Positions 41,770 through 49,925 of a stretch of DNA of 64,000 nt are shown one piece after another (position 1 is the stretch's first letter; the number at the start of each line of letters is the position of its first letter). The notes beneath the pieces are model-generated. The model did no database searches, was not told where the DNA came from, and saw nothing but the letters and a program-made list of their open reading frames with translations. The stretch lies in the NCBI RefSeq assembly GCF_029428675.1, contig NZ_JAJNEL010000001.1, positions 5,642,001 through 5,706,000 of the forward strand. Direction: 5' to 3'. The stretch is from Streptomyces sp. JH14 (GTDB lineage: Bacteria; Actinomycetota; Actinomycetes; Streptomycetales; Streptomycetaceae). Made by a program: the position numbers and the translations under genes.

Positions 41770-42097
41770 GCGACACGGCGCAGGCCGACGAAACGCACCG
41801 CCGAATACACCGTGCGGCACGGCGTCGCCGTCGTCGAACTGCGTCGGCCGTCGGTGGGCAACGCCCTCTACACGCCCCTCCGCCGCAAGCTGTCGGCCGC
41901 CGTGGGGCAGGTACGCGCCGACGGCGAACAAGTGCGCTCGGTTCTGCTCGGCCGCGCAGGGCAGGCACTTCTGCGTCGGGCAGGACCTCAAGGAGCACGC
42001 CCCCGCCCTTCAGCCCCGTCCCGGGAGGGCCTTCTCCGTCGTGCGCGTGGAGTACAGCCCGCTGGTGACCGAGCTGCGTGCTCTGCCGAGGAAGTGA
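41760..42097 (+). pseudogene. Crotonase-family gene with two frameshifts and no 3' half
   Basis: Starts ATG 41760 as MAVSDTAQADET, then homology shifts to a second frame (AEYTVRHGVAVVELRRPSVG, continuing to QVRSVLLG). It shifts again to a third frame (QGRHFCVGQDLKEHAPALQP, then SPLVTELRALPRK) and meets a stop at 42095. Enoyl-CoA hydratases continue LPKPVVAAVNG at this point, so roughly the last 150 residues, including catalytic regions, are lost. Position after paaH suggests a former PaaG- or PaaB-type isomerase/hydratase. Confidence 0.8.
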
Positions 42098-42121
42098 CCG
42101 CCTTCACCGGAATCGACCGCA

Positions 42122-42139
42122 TTCCGGCACTTGCCGGAA
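42122..42139. promoter_or_regulatory. Palindrome TTCCGGCA-CT-TGCCGGAA
   Basis: Perfect 8-bp arms, overlapping the -35 region of the paaA promoter. It could be an extra operator or a short terminator of the upstream operon. Confidence 0.4.
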
Positions 42140-42180
42140 CCCAGGAACCTCGTTATATCATCGACCGAACGAACGGTCGG
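42131..42180 (+). promoter_or_regulatory. paaA promoter with PaaR-type operator
   Basis: TTGCCG (42131-42136), 17-bp spacer, TATATC (42154-42159). Immediately downstream CGACCG-AACGAA-CGGTCG lies at 42162-42179. Its core ACCGAACGAACGGT fits ACCGNNCGNNCGGT and overlaps the expected transcription start, so repression by PaaR is likely. It gives paaABCDE its own control point. Confidence 0.65.
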
Positions 42181-42198
42181 TAGGGATCGGTGGTACAG

Positions 42199-43185
42199 AT
42201 GACTGCACAGCAGGCCGACTCGTCGGCCGCACTTGACGCTCCACCTGCGCTGCAGGAGCTCTTCGAGTCGACGATCGCGCGGGACCAGCGGATCGAACCG
42301 CGTGACTGGATGCCCGACGGCTACCGGAAGACACTGATCCGACAGGTGGCGCAGCACGCCCACTCGGAGATCATCGGCATGCAGCCGGAGGGGGACTGGA
42401 TCACGCGGGCACCGTCCTTGCGGCGCAAGGCGATCCTGTTCGCCAAGGTGCAGGACGAGGCAGGTCATGGCCTGTACCTGTACTCGGCGGCGGAGACGCT
42501 GGGCGTGGACCGGGCGGATCTGACCGAGCGGCTGATCGAGGGCCGGCAGAAGTACTCGTCGATCTTCAACTATCCGACCCGGTCGTTCGCCGACGTCGGG
42601 GTGGTCGGCTGGTTCGTGGACGGCGCGGCGATCTGCAACCAGGTGCCGCTGTGCCGCAGCTCCTACGGGCCGTACGCGCGGGCGATGGTGCGGATCTGCA
42701 AGGAGGAGTCCTTCCACCAGCGGCAGGGCTACGAGCTGCTGATGACGATGATGCGCGGCACCGAAGCACAGCGGGAGATGGTGCAGGACGCGGTGGACCG
42801 CTGGTGGTGGCCGTCCCTGATGATGTTCGGCCCGCCGGACGACAACTCGCCCAACTCCGCGCAGTCGATGGCGTGGAAGATCAAGCGGCACAGCAACGAC
42901 GAACTGCGCCAGCGGTTCGTCGACATGACCGTCCCACAGGCGGAGAAGCTCGGCGTCACCCTGCCCGACCCGGAGCTGCGCTGGAACGCCGAGCGCGGCC
43001 ACCACGACTTCGGTACCCCCGACTGGGACGAGCTGATGCGGGTCATCAAGGGCGACGGGCCGTGCAATGCCGAGCGGACCCAGCGGCGGCGCGCCGCGCA
43101 TGAAGAAGGTACCTGGGTGCGGGAAGCGGCTGACGCGTACGCGGCCAAGCAGGCGGCCCGCGCGGAGAAAGGAGTGTCGGCATGA
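42199..43185 (+). CDS. paaA: Phenylacetyl-CoA 1,2-epoxidase, catalytic subunit PaaA
   Basis: 328-residue diiron oxygenase subunit that epoxidises the ring of phenylacetyl-CoA. Ligand residues are in HAHSEIIGMQ, VQDEAGHGLYLYSAAETLG and CKEESFHQRQGYELL, the E/ExxH pattern of bacterial multicomponent monooxygenases; PSLRRKAILFAKVQDEAGHG is highly conserved in PaaA. ATG 42199 is chosen; GTG 42190 in frame is possible. Overlaps paaB by four bases. Confidence 0.96.
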   Translation: MTAQQADSSAALDAPPALQELFESTIARDQRIEPRDWMPDGYRKTLIRQVAQHAHSEIIGMQPEGDWITRAPSLRRKAILFAKVQDEAGHGLYLYSAAETLGVDRADLTERLIEGRQKYSSIFNYPTRSFADVGVVGWFVDGAAICNQVPLCRSSYGPYARAMVRICKEESFHQRQGYELLMTMMRGTEAQREMVQDAVDRWWWPSLMMFGPPDDNSPNSAQSMAWKIKRHSNDELRQRFVDMTVPQAEKLGVTLPDPELRWNAERGHHDFGTPDWDELMRVIKGDGPCNAERTQRRRAAHEEGTWVREAADAYAAKQAARAEKGVSA

Positions 43186-43475
43186 CCGGCGAGAAGCGGG
43201 ACTGGCCGCTGTACGAGGTGTTCGTGCGTGGCAAGCGCGGGCTGAATCACGTCCACGTCGGCTCGCTGCATGCGGCCGACGACCGGATGGCGCTCACCCA
43301 CGCCCGGGACCTGTACACCCGGCGCAACGAGGGCGTGTCGATATGGGCGGTGCGCAGCGATGACATAGCGGCCTCCACCCGCGACGAGAAGGACCCGTTC
43401 TTCGCGCCCAGCGCGGACAAGGTCTACCGCCATCCGACCTTCTACGACATCCCCGACGACGTCCCCCACATCTAG
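43182..43475 (+). CDS. paaB: Phenylacetyl-CoA epoxidase subunit PaaB
   Basis: 97-residue small subunit needed for the assembly of the epoxidase complex. WPLYEVFVRGKRGLNHVHVG and HAADDRMALTHARDLYTRR, NEGVSIWAVRS are the family signature. ATGA overlap with paaA. Confidence 0.95.
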   Translation: MTGEKRDWPLYEVFVRGKRGLNHVHVGSLHAADDRMALTHARDLYTRRNEGVSIWAVRSDDIAASTRDEKDPFFAPSADKVYRHPTFYDIPDDVPHI

Positions 43476-43484
43476 GAGCAGGGC

Positions 43485-44315
43485 ATGAGCGACGACCACG
43501 TCTACATGACCCTCGCCGAGGAACATGAGGACGACACCCGCTGGGCCTACGGCACCGGCTTCGAGGACCCCCTGCACGGTGTGGACACCACCGTCCCGGA
43601 CGGCGTCGACGCGGTAGACCTCGCCGCGCTGTGCGTGGCCCTCGGTGACGACGCGCTGGTGAGCGCTCAGCGGCTGGCGGAGTGGACCACCCGGGCACCC
43701 GAGCTGGAGGAGGAGTTGGCCCTCGCCAACATAGGCCTGGACCTTCTCGGGCAGGCCCGCCTGCTCTACTCGCGCGCCGGTCAGGCCGACGGCACGGAAC
43801 GCGGTGAGGACGCCTACGCCTGCTTCCGCGACCCCGACGACTTCCGCAACGTGACCCTGGCCGAGCTGCCGCGCGGCGACTTCGCGTTCAGCATGGCGCG
43901 GCTGCTGGTGCTGTCCAGCTGGCGGCTCGCCCACTTCGAAGGGCTCACCGCCTCGCCCGACCCGGTGCTCGCGGCGATCGCGGCCAAGGGCGTGAAGGAG
44001 CTGACGTACCACCGCCAGTACGCGGCCGAGTGGGTGATCCGGCTCGGTGACGGCACCGAGGAGTCGCACCGCCGTATGCGGGCCGGGCTCCAGCAGGTGA
44101 CCGCGTACCTGGGCGAGCTGTTCGACGCCTATGACGCCCGGGAAGAGGTCCTCGCCGTTCTCCGGCAGGTCGCCGACGCGGCGGGACTCGCCCTGCCGGA
44201 GATGACCCCGGGCGACGGGGGACCGGGACGCCAGGGCCGGCACACGGACCACCTCGCCCCGCTGTTGACGGAGCTGCAGTCCGTGGCGCGCGCCCACCCG
44301 GATGCGACATGGTGA
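43485..44315 (+). CDS. paaC: Phenylacetyl-CoA epoxidase structural subunit PaaC
   Basis: 276-residue partner of PaaA with the same fold but without a functional diiron site. LAALCVALGDDALVSAQRLA, EEELALANIGLDLLGQARLL and ELTYHRQYAAEWVIRLGDGT match PaaC. AGGAGCAGGG precedes ATG 43485. Overlaps paaD by seven bases. Confidence 0.95.
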   Translation: MSDDHVYMTLAEEHEDDTRWAYGTGFEDPLHGVDTTVPDGVDAVDLAALCVALGDDALVSAQRLAEWTTRAPELEEELALANIGLDLLGQARLLYSRAGQADGTERGEDAYACFRDPDDFRNVTLAELPRGDFAFSMARLLVLSSWRLAHFEGLTASPDPVLAAIAAKGVKELTYHRQYAAEWVIRLGDGTEESHRRMRAGLQQVTAYLGELFDAYDAREEVLAVLRQVADAAGLALPEMTPGDGGPGRQGRHTDHLAPLLTELQSVARAHPDATW

Positions 44316-44824
44316 CCGTCCTCGGGCATGCGCGGCGCGCCCGGCACATCGCCGAGCAGGTGCCGGACCCCGAACTGCCCATGCTCACCCTGGCGGACCT
44401 CGGTGTACTGCGCGAGGTCGAGGTCGGAGACGACGGTACGGTCGTCGCGAGCCTCACCCCGACCTACTCCGGCTGCCCCGCGATGGCCGAGATGCGGGCC
44501 GGGGTGGCCGCCAGCCTGAGGCAGGCCGGCTTCGCGCATGTGGAGGTCCGCACGGTGCTCGACCCGCCGTGGACCACCGACTGGATCACCCCCGAGGGGC
44601 GGCGCAAACTCGCCGAGCACGGCATCGCCCCGCCCGGCCCCGCACCGCGTCGTGAGTCCGGTCCGGTGCCGCTCTCGCTGTCGCCGACACGGCGCCAGGT
44701 GGCGTGCCCGCGCTGCGGCTCGGCGGACACCGAGGAGAGCTCCCGGTTCGGTGCCACTTCCTGCAAGGCGCTGTGGCGCTGCCGCGCCTGCCGCGAGCCG
44801 TTCGAGTACGTCAAGGAGATCTGA
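44309..44824 (+). CDS. paaD: PaaD, Fe-S/zinc assembly protein of the epoxidase
   Basis: 171 residues. N-terminal MIP18/DUF59 domain (VPDPELPMLTLADLGVLREV, LTPTYSGCPAMAEM) and a C-terminal metal-binding domain with cysteines in CPRCGSADTEESSRFG, then TSCKALWRCRACREPF. PaaD is thought to mature the Fe-S centre of PaaE or the diiron site. Confidence 0.94.
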   Translation: MVTVLGHARRARHIAEQVPDPELPMLTLADLGVLREVEVGDDGTVVASLTPTYSGCPAMAEMRAGVAASLRQAGFAHVEVRTVLDPPWTTDWITPEGRRKLAEHGIAPPGPAPRRESGPVPLSLSPTRRQVACPRCGSADTEESSRFGATSCKALWRCRACREPFEYVKEI

Positions 44825-45942
44825 TGGCAGACCTGTTGGCCCCTGCCGGCGAGGCCCCGGCTCCCGGGCGGCGCACGCGTCGCCGCCCGGCCTTCCACTC
44901 CCTGCGGGTGGCGGCCGTGCAGCGGTTGTGCGCGGATGCGGTCGCGGTGAGTTTCGACATCCCCGACGAGCAGGCGGAAGAATTCGCCTTCGCGCCCGGC
45001 CAGTCGCTCACCCTGCGCCGCCAGGTGGACGGACGCGACGAGCGGCGCTCGTACTCCATCTGCTCCCCGGTCGGCGCCCGGCCTCGGATCGGGGTGCGTG
45101 TGGTGCCCGGCGGGCTCTTCTCCTCCTGGCTGGTGGACGAGGTCCGCCCCGGCGACGTCATCGAGGTGATGGCCCCGACCGGCGTCTTCAGCCCGGACCT
45201 GTCCGCGCCCGGCCACCATGTCCTGGTCGCGGCCGGTTCCGGCATCACCCCGATGCTGTCCATCGCGGAGTCGGTCCTCGCCGCCGACGACCGCTCCCGC
45301 GTCACCCTGTTCTACGGCAACCGCCGCACCGACTCGGTGATGTTCGCCGACGAGCTGGCCGACCTGAAGGACCTCCACCCGGGCCGTTTCCAGCTCGCGC
45401 ACGTGCTGTCTCGCGAGCCCCGTGAGGCGGAGCTGCTGACCGGACGGCTCGACGCCGACCGGCTGGCGGCCCTCGTCGACGGGCTGGTCGACGTGTCCGA
45501 GGCCGACCACTGGTGGCTGTGCGGTCCGCACGGCATGGTCCGCGACGCCCAGAAGGTCCTGGCCGGGCTGGGCGTGCCCGACGAGCGGGTCCACCAGGAG
45601 CTCTTCTTCGCAGGTGAGGAGCCGGTGGCATCCGCACGCCGGGAGGAGCGGGGGCCCGACGGGCCGGTCAGCGAGGTCACCGTCGTCCTGGACGGCCGCT
45701 CCACCACCTCTCCGCTCTCGCGTGAGGAAACCCTCCTCGACTCGGCCTCGCGGGTCCGGCCCGACCTGCCGTTCGCCTGCAAGGGGGGTGTCTGCGGCAC
45801 CTGCCGGGCCCTGGTCACCTGCGGCGATGCGGACATGCGGCGCAACTACGCGCTCGAACCGGCGGAGGTGGAGGCGGGGTATGTGCTGACCTGCCAGACG
45901 TTCCCGGTCTCCGAGGCCCTGGCCATCGACTTCGACAGCTGA
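44824..45942 (+). CDS. paaE: Phenylacetyl-CoA epoxidase reductase PaaE
   Basis: 372 residues. N-terminal ferredoxin-NADP reductase-like module (FAD motif RRSYSICSPVGA near 75; NADP motif LVAAGSGITPMLSIAESVL near 140) and a C-terminal [2Fe-2S] domain with CKGGVCGTCRALVTC and a last ligand in VLTCQTFP. It passes electrons from NADPH to the PaaAC diiron site. ATG shares a base with the paaD stop codon. The N-terminal 25 residues are rich in Arg/Pro and longer than in E. coli PaaE. Confidence 0.95.
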   Translation: MADLLAPAGEAPAPGRRTRRRPAFHSLRVAAVQRLCADAVAVSFDIPDEQAEEFAFAPGQSLTLRRQVDGRDERRSYSICSPVGARPRIGVRVVPGGLFSSWLVDEVRPGDVIEVMAPTGVFSPDLSAPGHHVLVAAGSGITPMLSIAESVLAADDRSRVTLFYGNRRTDSVMFADELADLKDLHPGRFQLAHVLSREPREAELLTGRLDADRLAALVDGLVDVSEADHWWLCGPHGMVRDAQKVLAGLGVPDERVHQELFFAGEEPVASARREERGPDGPVSEVTVVLDGRSTTSPLSREETLLDSASRVRPDLPFACKGGVCGTCRALVTCGDADMRRNYALEPAEVEAGYVLTCQTFPVSEALAIDFDS

Positions 45943-45962
45943 GGAGCGGTTGGCCAGGGCCT

Positions 45963-46109
45963 CGCCCGGAGGTCGCGGAGGGTGTGGGCACGCTCCGCCT
46001 GGACCGGCCGCCGATGAACGCGCCTAATTCGCGGGCCTGTTCGCAGGACCGCGAGCGGGGGATGCGTAGTTTCGTGGAAGACGGACCAGGGAGAGCGAAG
46101 TTCCGCTGA
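45963..46109 (+). pseudogene. Crotonase gene with a large internal deletion
   Basis: One continuous frame reads PEVAEGVGTLRLDRPPMNAP, then NSRACSQDRERGMRSFVEDG, then PGRAKFR and a stop (46107-46109). The first part is the N-terminus of PaaG/PaaB-type enoyl-CoA hydratases (VxVEVAEGVGTIRLDRPPMNALD). The second is their very C-terminus (DRERGMRSFVEEGPGKARF). About 200-220 residues between are missing, with the frame kept. The start codon is also lost. It stands directly after paaE. Confidence 0.78.
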
Positions 46110-46751
46110 TCTGACCTGCCGAGCCTTGTCGGTGTGATCGGCGGCCTCGCAGGGACGCGCTCGTAGTGCTTCCGGCTCCCGGACCGTGTGAGGTCGCGTG
46201 CCGTTGCGGCGCAGAGGCGCTCACCGGGACGGCCGGGGCGTCACGATGTCGTGAGGGCGAGGCCGCCCGGATCACCGCTGGATTCCGAACCGAACATCCG
46301 GTGGGTCGACCACTCGACGCAGACGGTCGGCGCCGGGCAGACCGGCAGTGGGAACCTTTCCGTGCTGGGCGGAACCGGAGTCGGGGCTCGGACAACGATC
46401 GAGCGCCGGCCGACGGGGGCTGCCAGGTTCACCCGCAGCAAGGACGCCGACCACCGCCTGTGTCTGTCGCCGTCACCGGCCAAAGCCCCGGCCCGCTGCG
46501 CCGTTTCAACGCTCTCGACGCAGACCGCGTCCCGGCGGCCCTTGCCGAGGAACGAACCCGGGCGGTGGCCGACGAAGCGCAGCTTGCTGGGGATGACGTC
46601 CTCCACGTCGGCGCCGGCATCGAGACGGCCGCCTGATCTTCTCCTGGGTGTCTGGCCCGATCGCCAGGTGATCGTGCGTCAAACGCCGTTGTCAGTGCCT
46701 CCCCATAGGGTTCAAACATCACTCAGGGAGCCTCGGAGAAGGAGCAGAAAC
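46110..46751. other. Gap before the VWA gene, nothing recognised
   Basis: No recognised gene. Open frames exist on both strands (for example a minus-strand one at 46241-46606) but none resembles a known family. The VWA ribosome binding site AAGGAG ends the region. Confidence 0.35.
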
Positions 46752-47810
46752 GTGTCCGCCAACAAGATCCAGCACAAGGTGAATCACGTCGCGCTGGTAG
46801 TGGACTGTTCGGGTTCCATGCATCAGCACCAGGGTCAACTCATACGCGTCGTAGATGAGTTCGTAGCGGGGCTGAAGGCCGAGTCGGACAGCCTCGGCCA
46901 TGAGACCCGGATCAGTCTCTACTCCTTCGACCACAAGGTGGAGAACCTGGTCTGGGACATGGACGTGAAGCATCTGCCGTCCATGCGGGGGCTGTACAAA
47001 GTCAACAATGGCGCTACGGCCCTCATCGAGGCTTCTCTGAAGTCCTTGGACGACCTGGGGCATATCTGGGAGGAATACGGCGAGCACAGCTTCCTCCAGA
47101 TCGTGGTGACGGACGGCGAGGAGAACGCTTCCGGCGGCGACAGGCGGCACGACGGCGACATGACCATCCTCGGCCCCTGGCTCGACAGGATCGCGGCGAA
47201 GGTGGGCGGGCTGCCGGGCCACTGGACGTCCGCGATCCTCGTTCCGAACTCCCTGGCGAAGCGCACCGCCCAGAATTACGGGTTCCCGGCCGGCAACATC
47301 GCCATCTGGGATGCGGACTCCCAGGAGGGCGTCGAGGAGGCGATCGGCACGGTGCGCGCTGCGGCCACCAGCTTCCTCCGGGGACGCGAGCGGGGCGTAC
47401 GCGGCACGAAGAACCTGTTCGCCGTCGGCCAGGACATATCGGTTGACGAGGTGCGTGCGAACCTCGAACCGATTCCGGCCGACAGGTATCGGCTCCTGAA
47501 AGTCGACAAGGAGGTCGAGATTCGGTCCTTCGTCGATTCGCATCCCGGCGTGACGTACGAACGCGGTTCTTGTTACTACCAGTTGGGCACCCGGGTTCAA
47601 GTTCAGCCCGACAAGGAAGTCATCGTGGTCGAGAAGGACACCGATCGCGCCTATACGGGCGATGCGGCGCGCAGCCTTCTGTTCGGTACGGGTATCCGGG
47701 GGACCGTCTCCGTGAAGGCGGGGAACAATCCCAAGGTGGAGGTGTACGTGCAGAGTCGTTCGGTGAACAGAAAGCTCAAGCCGCAGACACGTCTGCTCAT
47801 CATGCTCTGA
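46752..47810 (+). CDS. VWA-domain protein with uncharacterised C-terminal domain
   Basis: 352 residues, cytosolic (no signal peptide or helix). Residues about 10-200 form a von Willebrand A domain with an intact MIDAS: VVDCSGSMHQHQ near 16, Thr in NNGATALIEA near 97, Asp in VVTDGEENASGG near 122. Residues about 215-352 form a second, beta-rich domain (GQDISVDEVRANLEPIPADR, VTYERGSCYYQLGTRVQVQP, ending KPQTRLLIML) that I do not recognise. GTG 46752 has AAGGAG at 5-8 bases. No MoxR ATPase or other usual VWA partner is adjacent; it stands alone. Confidence 0.82.
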   Translation: MSANKIQHKVNHVALVVDCSGSMHQHQGQLIRVVDEFVAGLKAESDSLGHETRISLYSFDHKVENLVWDMDVKHLPSMRGLYKVNNGATALIEASLKSLDDLGHIWEEYGEHSFLQIVVTDGEENASGGDRRHDGDMTILGPWLDRIAAKVGGLPGHWTSAILVPNSLAKRTAQNYGFPAGNIAIWDADSQEGVEEAIGTVRAAATSFLRGRERGVRGTKNLFAVGQDISVDEVRANLEPIPADRYRLLKVDKEVEIRSFVDSHPGVTYERGSCYYQLGTRVQVQPDKEVIVVEKDTDRAYTGDAARSLLFGTGIRGTVSVKAGNNPKVEVYVQSRSVNRKLKPQTRLLIML

Positions 47811-48271
47811 AATCCAAGACGAGAGCGAAGAGCGGGTGGTCCAGGGTCCGCGTGGCGCCACGGCGCCTCTCTCGCACGGCGGGCCGGGTGCGACCGCTCT
47901 CGTGCTATGGCGAACCGAGCCGCTTCCTGAAGCCTTTGCAGGCTAGGGCCGCCAGCCGGAACCAGTGGCTGCGGCACCGGCGGGACCGGCCCCAAACCTC
48001 ACCCCCTCAGGGTTGTCCCGTAATCCCTGGCGGGCGCACGACGAAAGCTACGGCACCTCGCCGTGTTGTCGGAACGCCCGAATACGAGAACGGTATGGGG
48101 ACGCCCCTCCGCCTTGCGATGCACCGCATCTGACGCCGCGCGCTGATCCACCAGGGATGACGGGACAGCCCTCAGCGGAGGCACGACTTCGGGGGGCGAC
48201 AGAGAAGTGGGCGGCAGGAGAGGGGGCGGCGAGCAGGTCCGGCCGGCACCACGTTCACCGCTTACGTCAGG
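47811..48271. other. Gap without recognisable gene
   Basis: 461 bases between the VWA gene and a convergent merR. No frame looks like a known protein and no strong hairpin was noted. Confidence 0.4.
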
Positions 48272-49003
48272 TCACTTCTTCAGTTGCGCGCGAATGAGCG
48301 TGTCGAGGCGTTGCCATGCCGGGGACGAGGCGTTGACCGTGCCCTGGACGAGGGCGGGGATCTCTGAGGTGGCGTCCAGCTCGGGTGGTTCGTCGGATCC
48401 GTAGCGGTCCCGGGTCGCCTCGACGATCCGGCGAGCGAGGTCGGAGATGCGGGGGTCGTCGGGCACGAGGTCGTGCGCGTGGTCGTAGTCGAGGAGGAGC
48501 TGCCGCAGAGCGGGGTCGGACAGGCTCTGGGCCTGGTCGTGGAACAGGGTGATCGCGCGGTCCGGGTGAGTGGCGAACACGAGGATCCACAGGTCTCGTT
48601 GGAGATCCACCCAGCGACGGGAGAATCCCCAGTCGGCCAGGTGCTCCAGGTGGGCTCCGACCTCGGTGGGCAGCGGTGCCGGCTGCCCGGCGGCGAGCCG
48701 GCGCAGGCGTTTCTGCACGGCCCGGATGCTTCGGATGCGGGCCGTGAGTTCGTCGTCGATCTCCCGCAGCGCCTGCTCGTAGTCCTCGGCGGTCGCCGCT
48801 CTCAGCTCACGGATGCGGGCCAGCGGAACGCCGGCTTCGGCAAGGGTGCGGATCTTGATCAGGTCGATGACATCGTTTGCGCCGTAGCGTCGGTAGCCGG
48901 ACGCGTCGCGCTCGGGCTCGGGGAGCAGCCCTTTGTCATGATAGACGCGGATGGTCTTGATCGATACGCCGACGTACCTGGCCAGCTGCCCGATGGTGAT
49001 CAC
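48272..49003 (-). CDS. MerR-family transcriptional regulator
   Basis: 243 residues. N-terminal winged HTH ITIGQLARYVGVSIKTIRVY, HDKGLLPEPERDASGYRRYG, ANDVIDLIKIRTLAEAGVPL. The C-terminal about 130 residues form a helical effector region (WGFSRRWVDLQRDLWILVFA), so it is a long-type MerR regulator that probably senses a hydrophobic ligand. GTG 49003 gives the normal family start. A promoter-spanning dyad separates it from the divergent 99-residue gene. Confidence 0.87.
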   Translation of the reverse strand: MITIGQLARYVGVSIKTIRVYHDKGLLPEPERDASGYRRYGANDVIDLIKIRTLAEAGVPLARIRELRAATAEDYEQALREIDDELTARIRSIRAVQKRLRRLAAGQPAPLPTEVGAHLEHLADWGFSRRWVDLQRDLWILVFATHPDRAITLFHDQAQSLSDPALRQLLLDYDHAHDLVPDDPRISDLARRIVEATRDRYGSDEPPELDATSEIPALVQGTVNASSPAWQRLDTLIRAQLKK

Positions 49004-49019
49004 CCGGTCATCGTCGCAC

Positions 49020-49051
49020 TTGACCTTGCCCCTGGGGCAGGGTTGCAGCAT
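49020..49051 (+). promoter_or_regulatory. MerR-type promoter/operator
   Basis: TTGACC (49020-49025), then the dyad CCTTGCCCC-T-GGGGCAGGG (8 of 9 pairs), then CAGCAT (49046-49051). The 20-bp spacer is longer than standard, as at MerR-activated promoters. Six bases later is ATG 49058, so the transcript should be leaderless. Confidence 0.55.
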
Positions 49052-49057
49052 GGCGTC

Positions 49058-49357
49058 ATGGCGAACATGAATGGTGATAGGGAGACCCTGCGCGAGCTGG
49101 CCGACGAGGGCAACGAGGCCGCTCTGGACCGGCTGGCCGACCTGGTCGACGCGGCTGGTGACGTCGAGGAGTTGAGCGAGCTGTTGGATGAGGGATCCAT
49201 GCGCGCCGGGCTGCTGCTCACTCGGCGTGCGGTCGCGACCGGCGACCTCCGCGAGCTGCAGCGCATCGCCGACGCCGGATACGACGAGGCCGAGAACGAA
49301 CTGGACCGGCTGTTGAAGGCGCCGGCTGACACTGCCGACCGCGCACCCCGTATGTGA
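49058..49357 (+). CDS. 99-residue helical protein, MerR-controlled
   Basis: Acidic all-helical protein made of short repeats: ETLRELADEGNEAALDRLAD, AAGDVEELSELLDEGSMRAG, TGDLRELQRIADAGYDEAEN. The spacing of Leu/Ala/Asp-Glu-Gly turns suggests three or four alpha-hairpin (Sel1/ankyrin-like) units. No enzyme motif. Divergent from merR with a shared dyad; being the likely activated target, it may bind the MerR ligand or a partner protein. No Shine-Dalgarno; leaderless start. Confidence 0.65.
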   Translation: MANMNGDRETLRELADEGNEAALDRLADLVDAAGDVEELSELLDEGSMRAGLLLTRRAVATGDLRELQRIADAGYDEAENELDRLLKAPADTADRAPRM

Positions 49358-49588
49358 GGGGCACCCCATGCACGCTCAGCGGCACCCAGTGGGCGTCTCG
49401 TCGCGGATATCGACGCAGATCCATGGGGTGGCGGGCCACCTCTGCCGCCGGATGGCCTCGGACAGCATCAGCTCGTACGAGACCGGGGCATGGGGTGGGG
49501 AGATCTGACGCATGCGGAGCGGCCCGGCCGAAGTCGCGTCCACCCGAGTCGAGGTAGCGGTTAGGGCGTTGGGCGAGTCACCTCCAGC

Positions 49589-49710
49589 GTGGTCCACGGG
49601 ATCCTGTCCCGTGAGCGGACCGGGGTGCTGTGGCGGAATCTGCCCGTGCGTTTCGGGCGCCGGAAGGGCGCGTACGAGCGATCGGCGGACGGTGCGTGCG
49701 ACCGGATCCA
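49589..49710 (+). mobile_element. IS5-family transposase remnant
   Basis: The plus strand reads VHGILSRERTGVLWRNLPVR, FGRRKGAYERSADGACDRI, the N-terminal region of IS5/IS427-type transposases (VNGILYRxRTGVQWRDLPERFGxWKTVYERHRRWSADGTWDRI). Four residues (HRRW) are deleted. The catalytic part is unrecognisable downstream. The remaining gap 49358-49925 shows no other gene. Confidence 0.68.
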
Positions 49711-49925
49711 CCGCGGCTGTCCCGCCAGCCATCGTGAACTGCACCAAGCGGGTGCCGCCGCCTTGGTGCCGAAGGCATGGGCGACGGTTTCCGCGGTGCA
49801 GGCGCCGTTGAGGTCCAGCGACTGCCCGTCCTCGGCGGCCGGCCACCTCCGGGAGTGGCAAACCCATGGCTTATGGGGTGCTTTCCGGCGCTCCGGCCCG
49901 TGCGGTACGCCGCCCTGCGGAACGG

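Noticed and set aside
46241..46606. 121-residue minus-strand open frame before the VWA gene
   Set aside because: No motif, hydrophobic pattern or ribosome binding site supports it.
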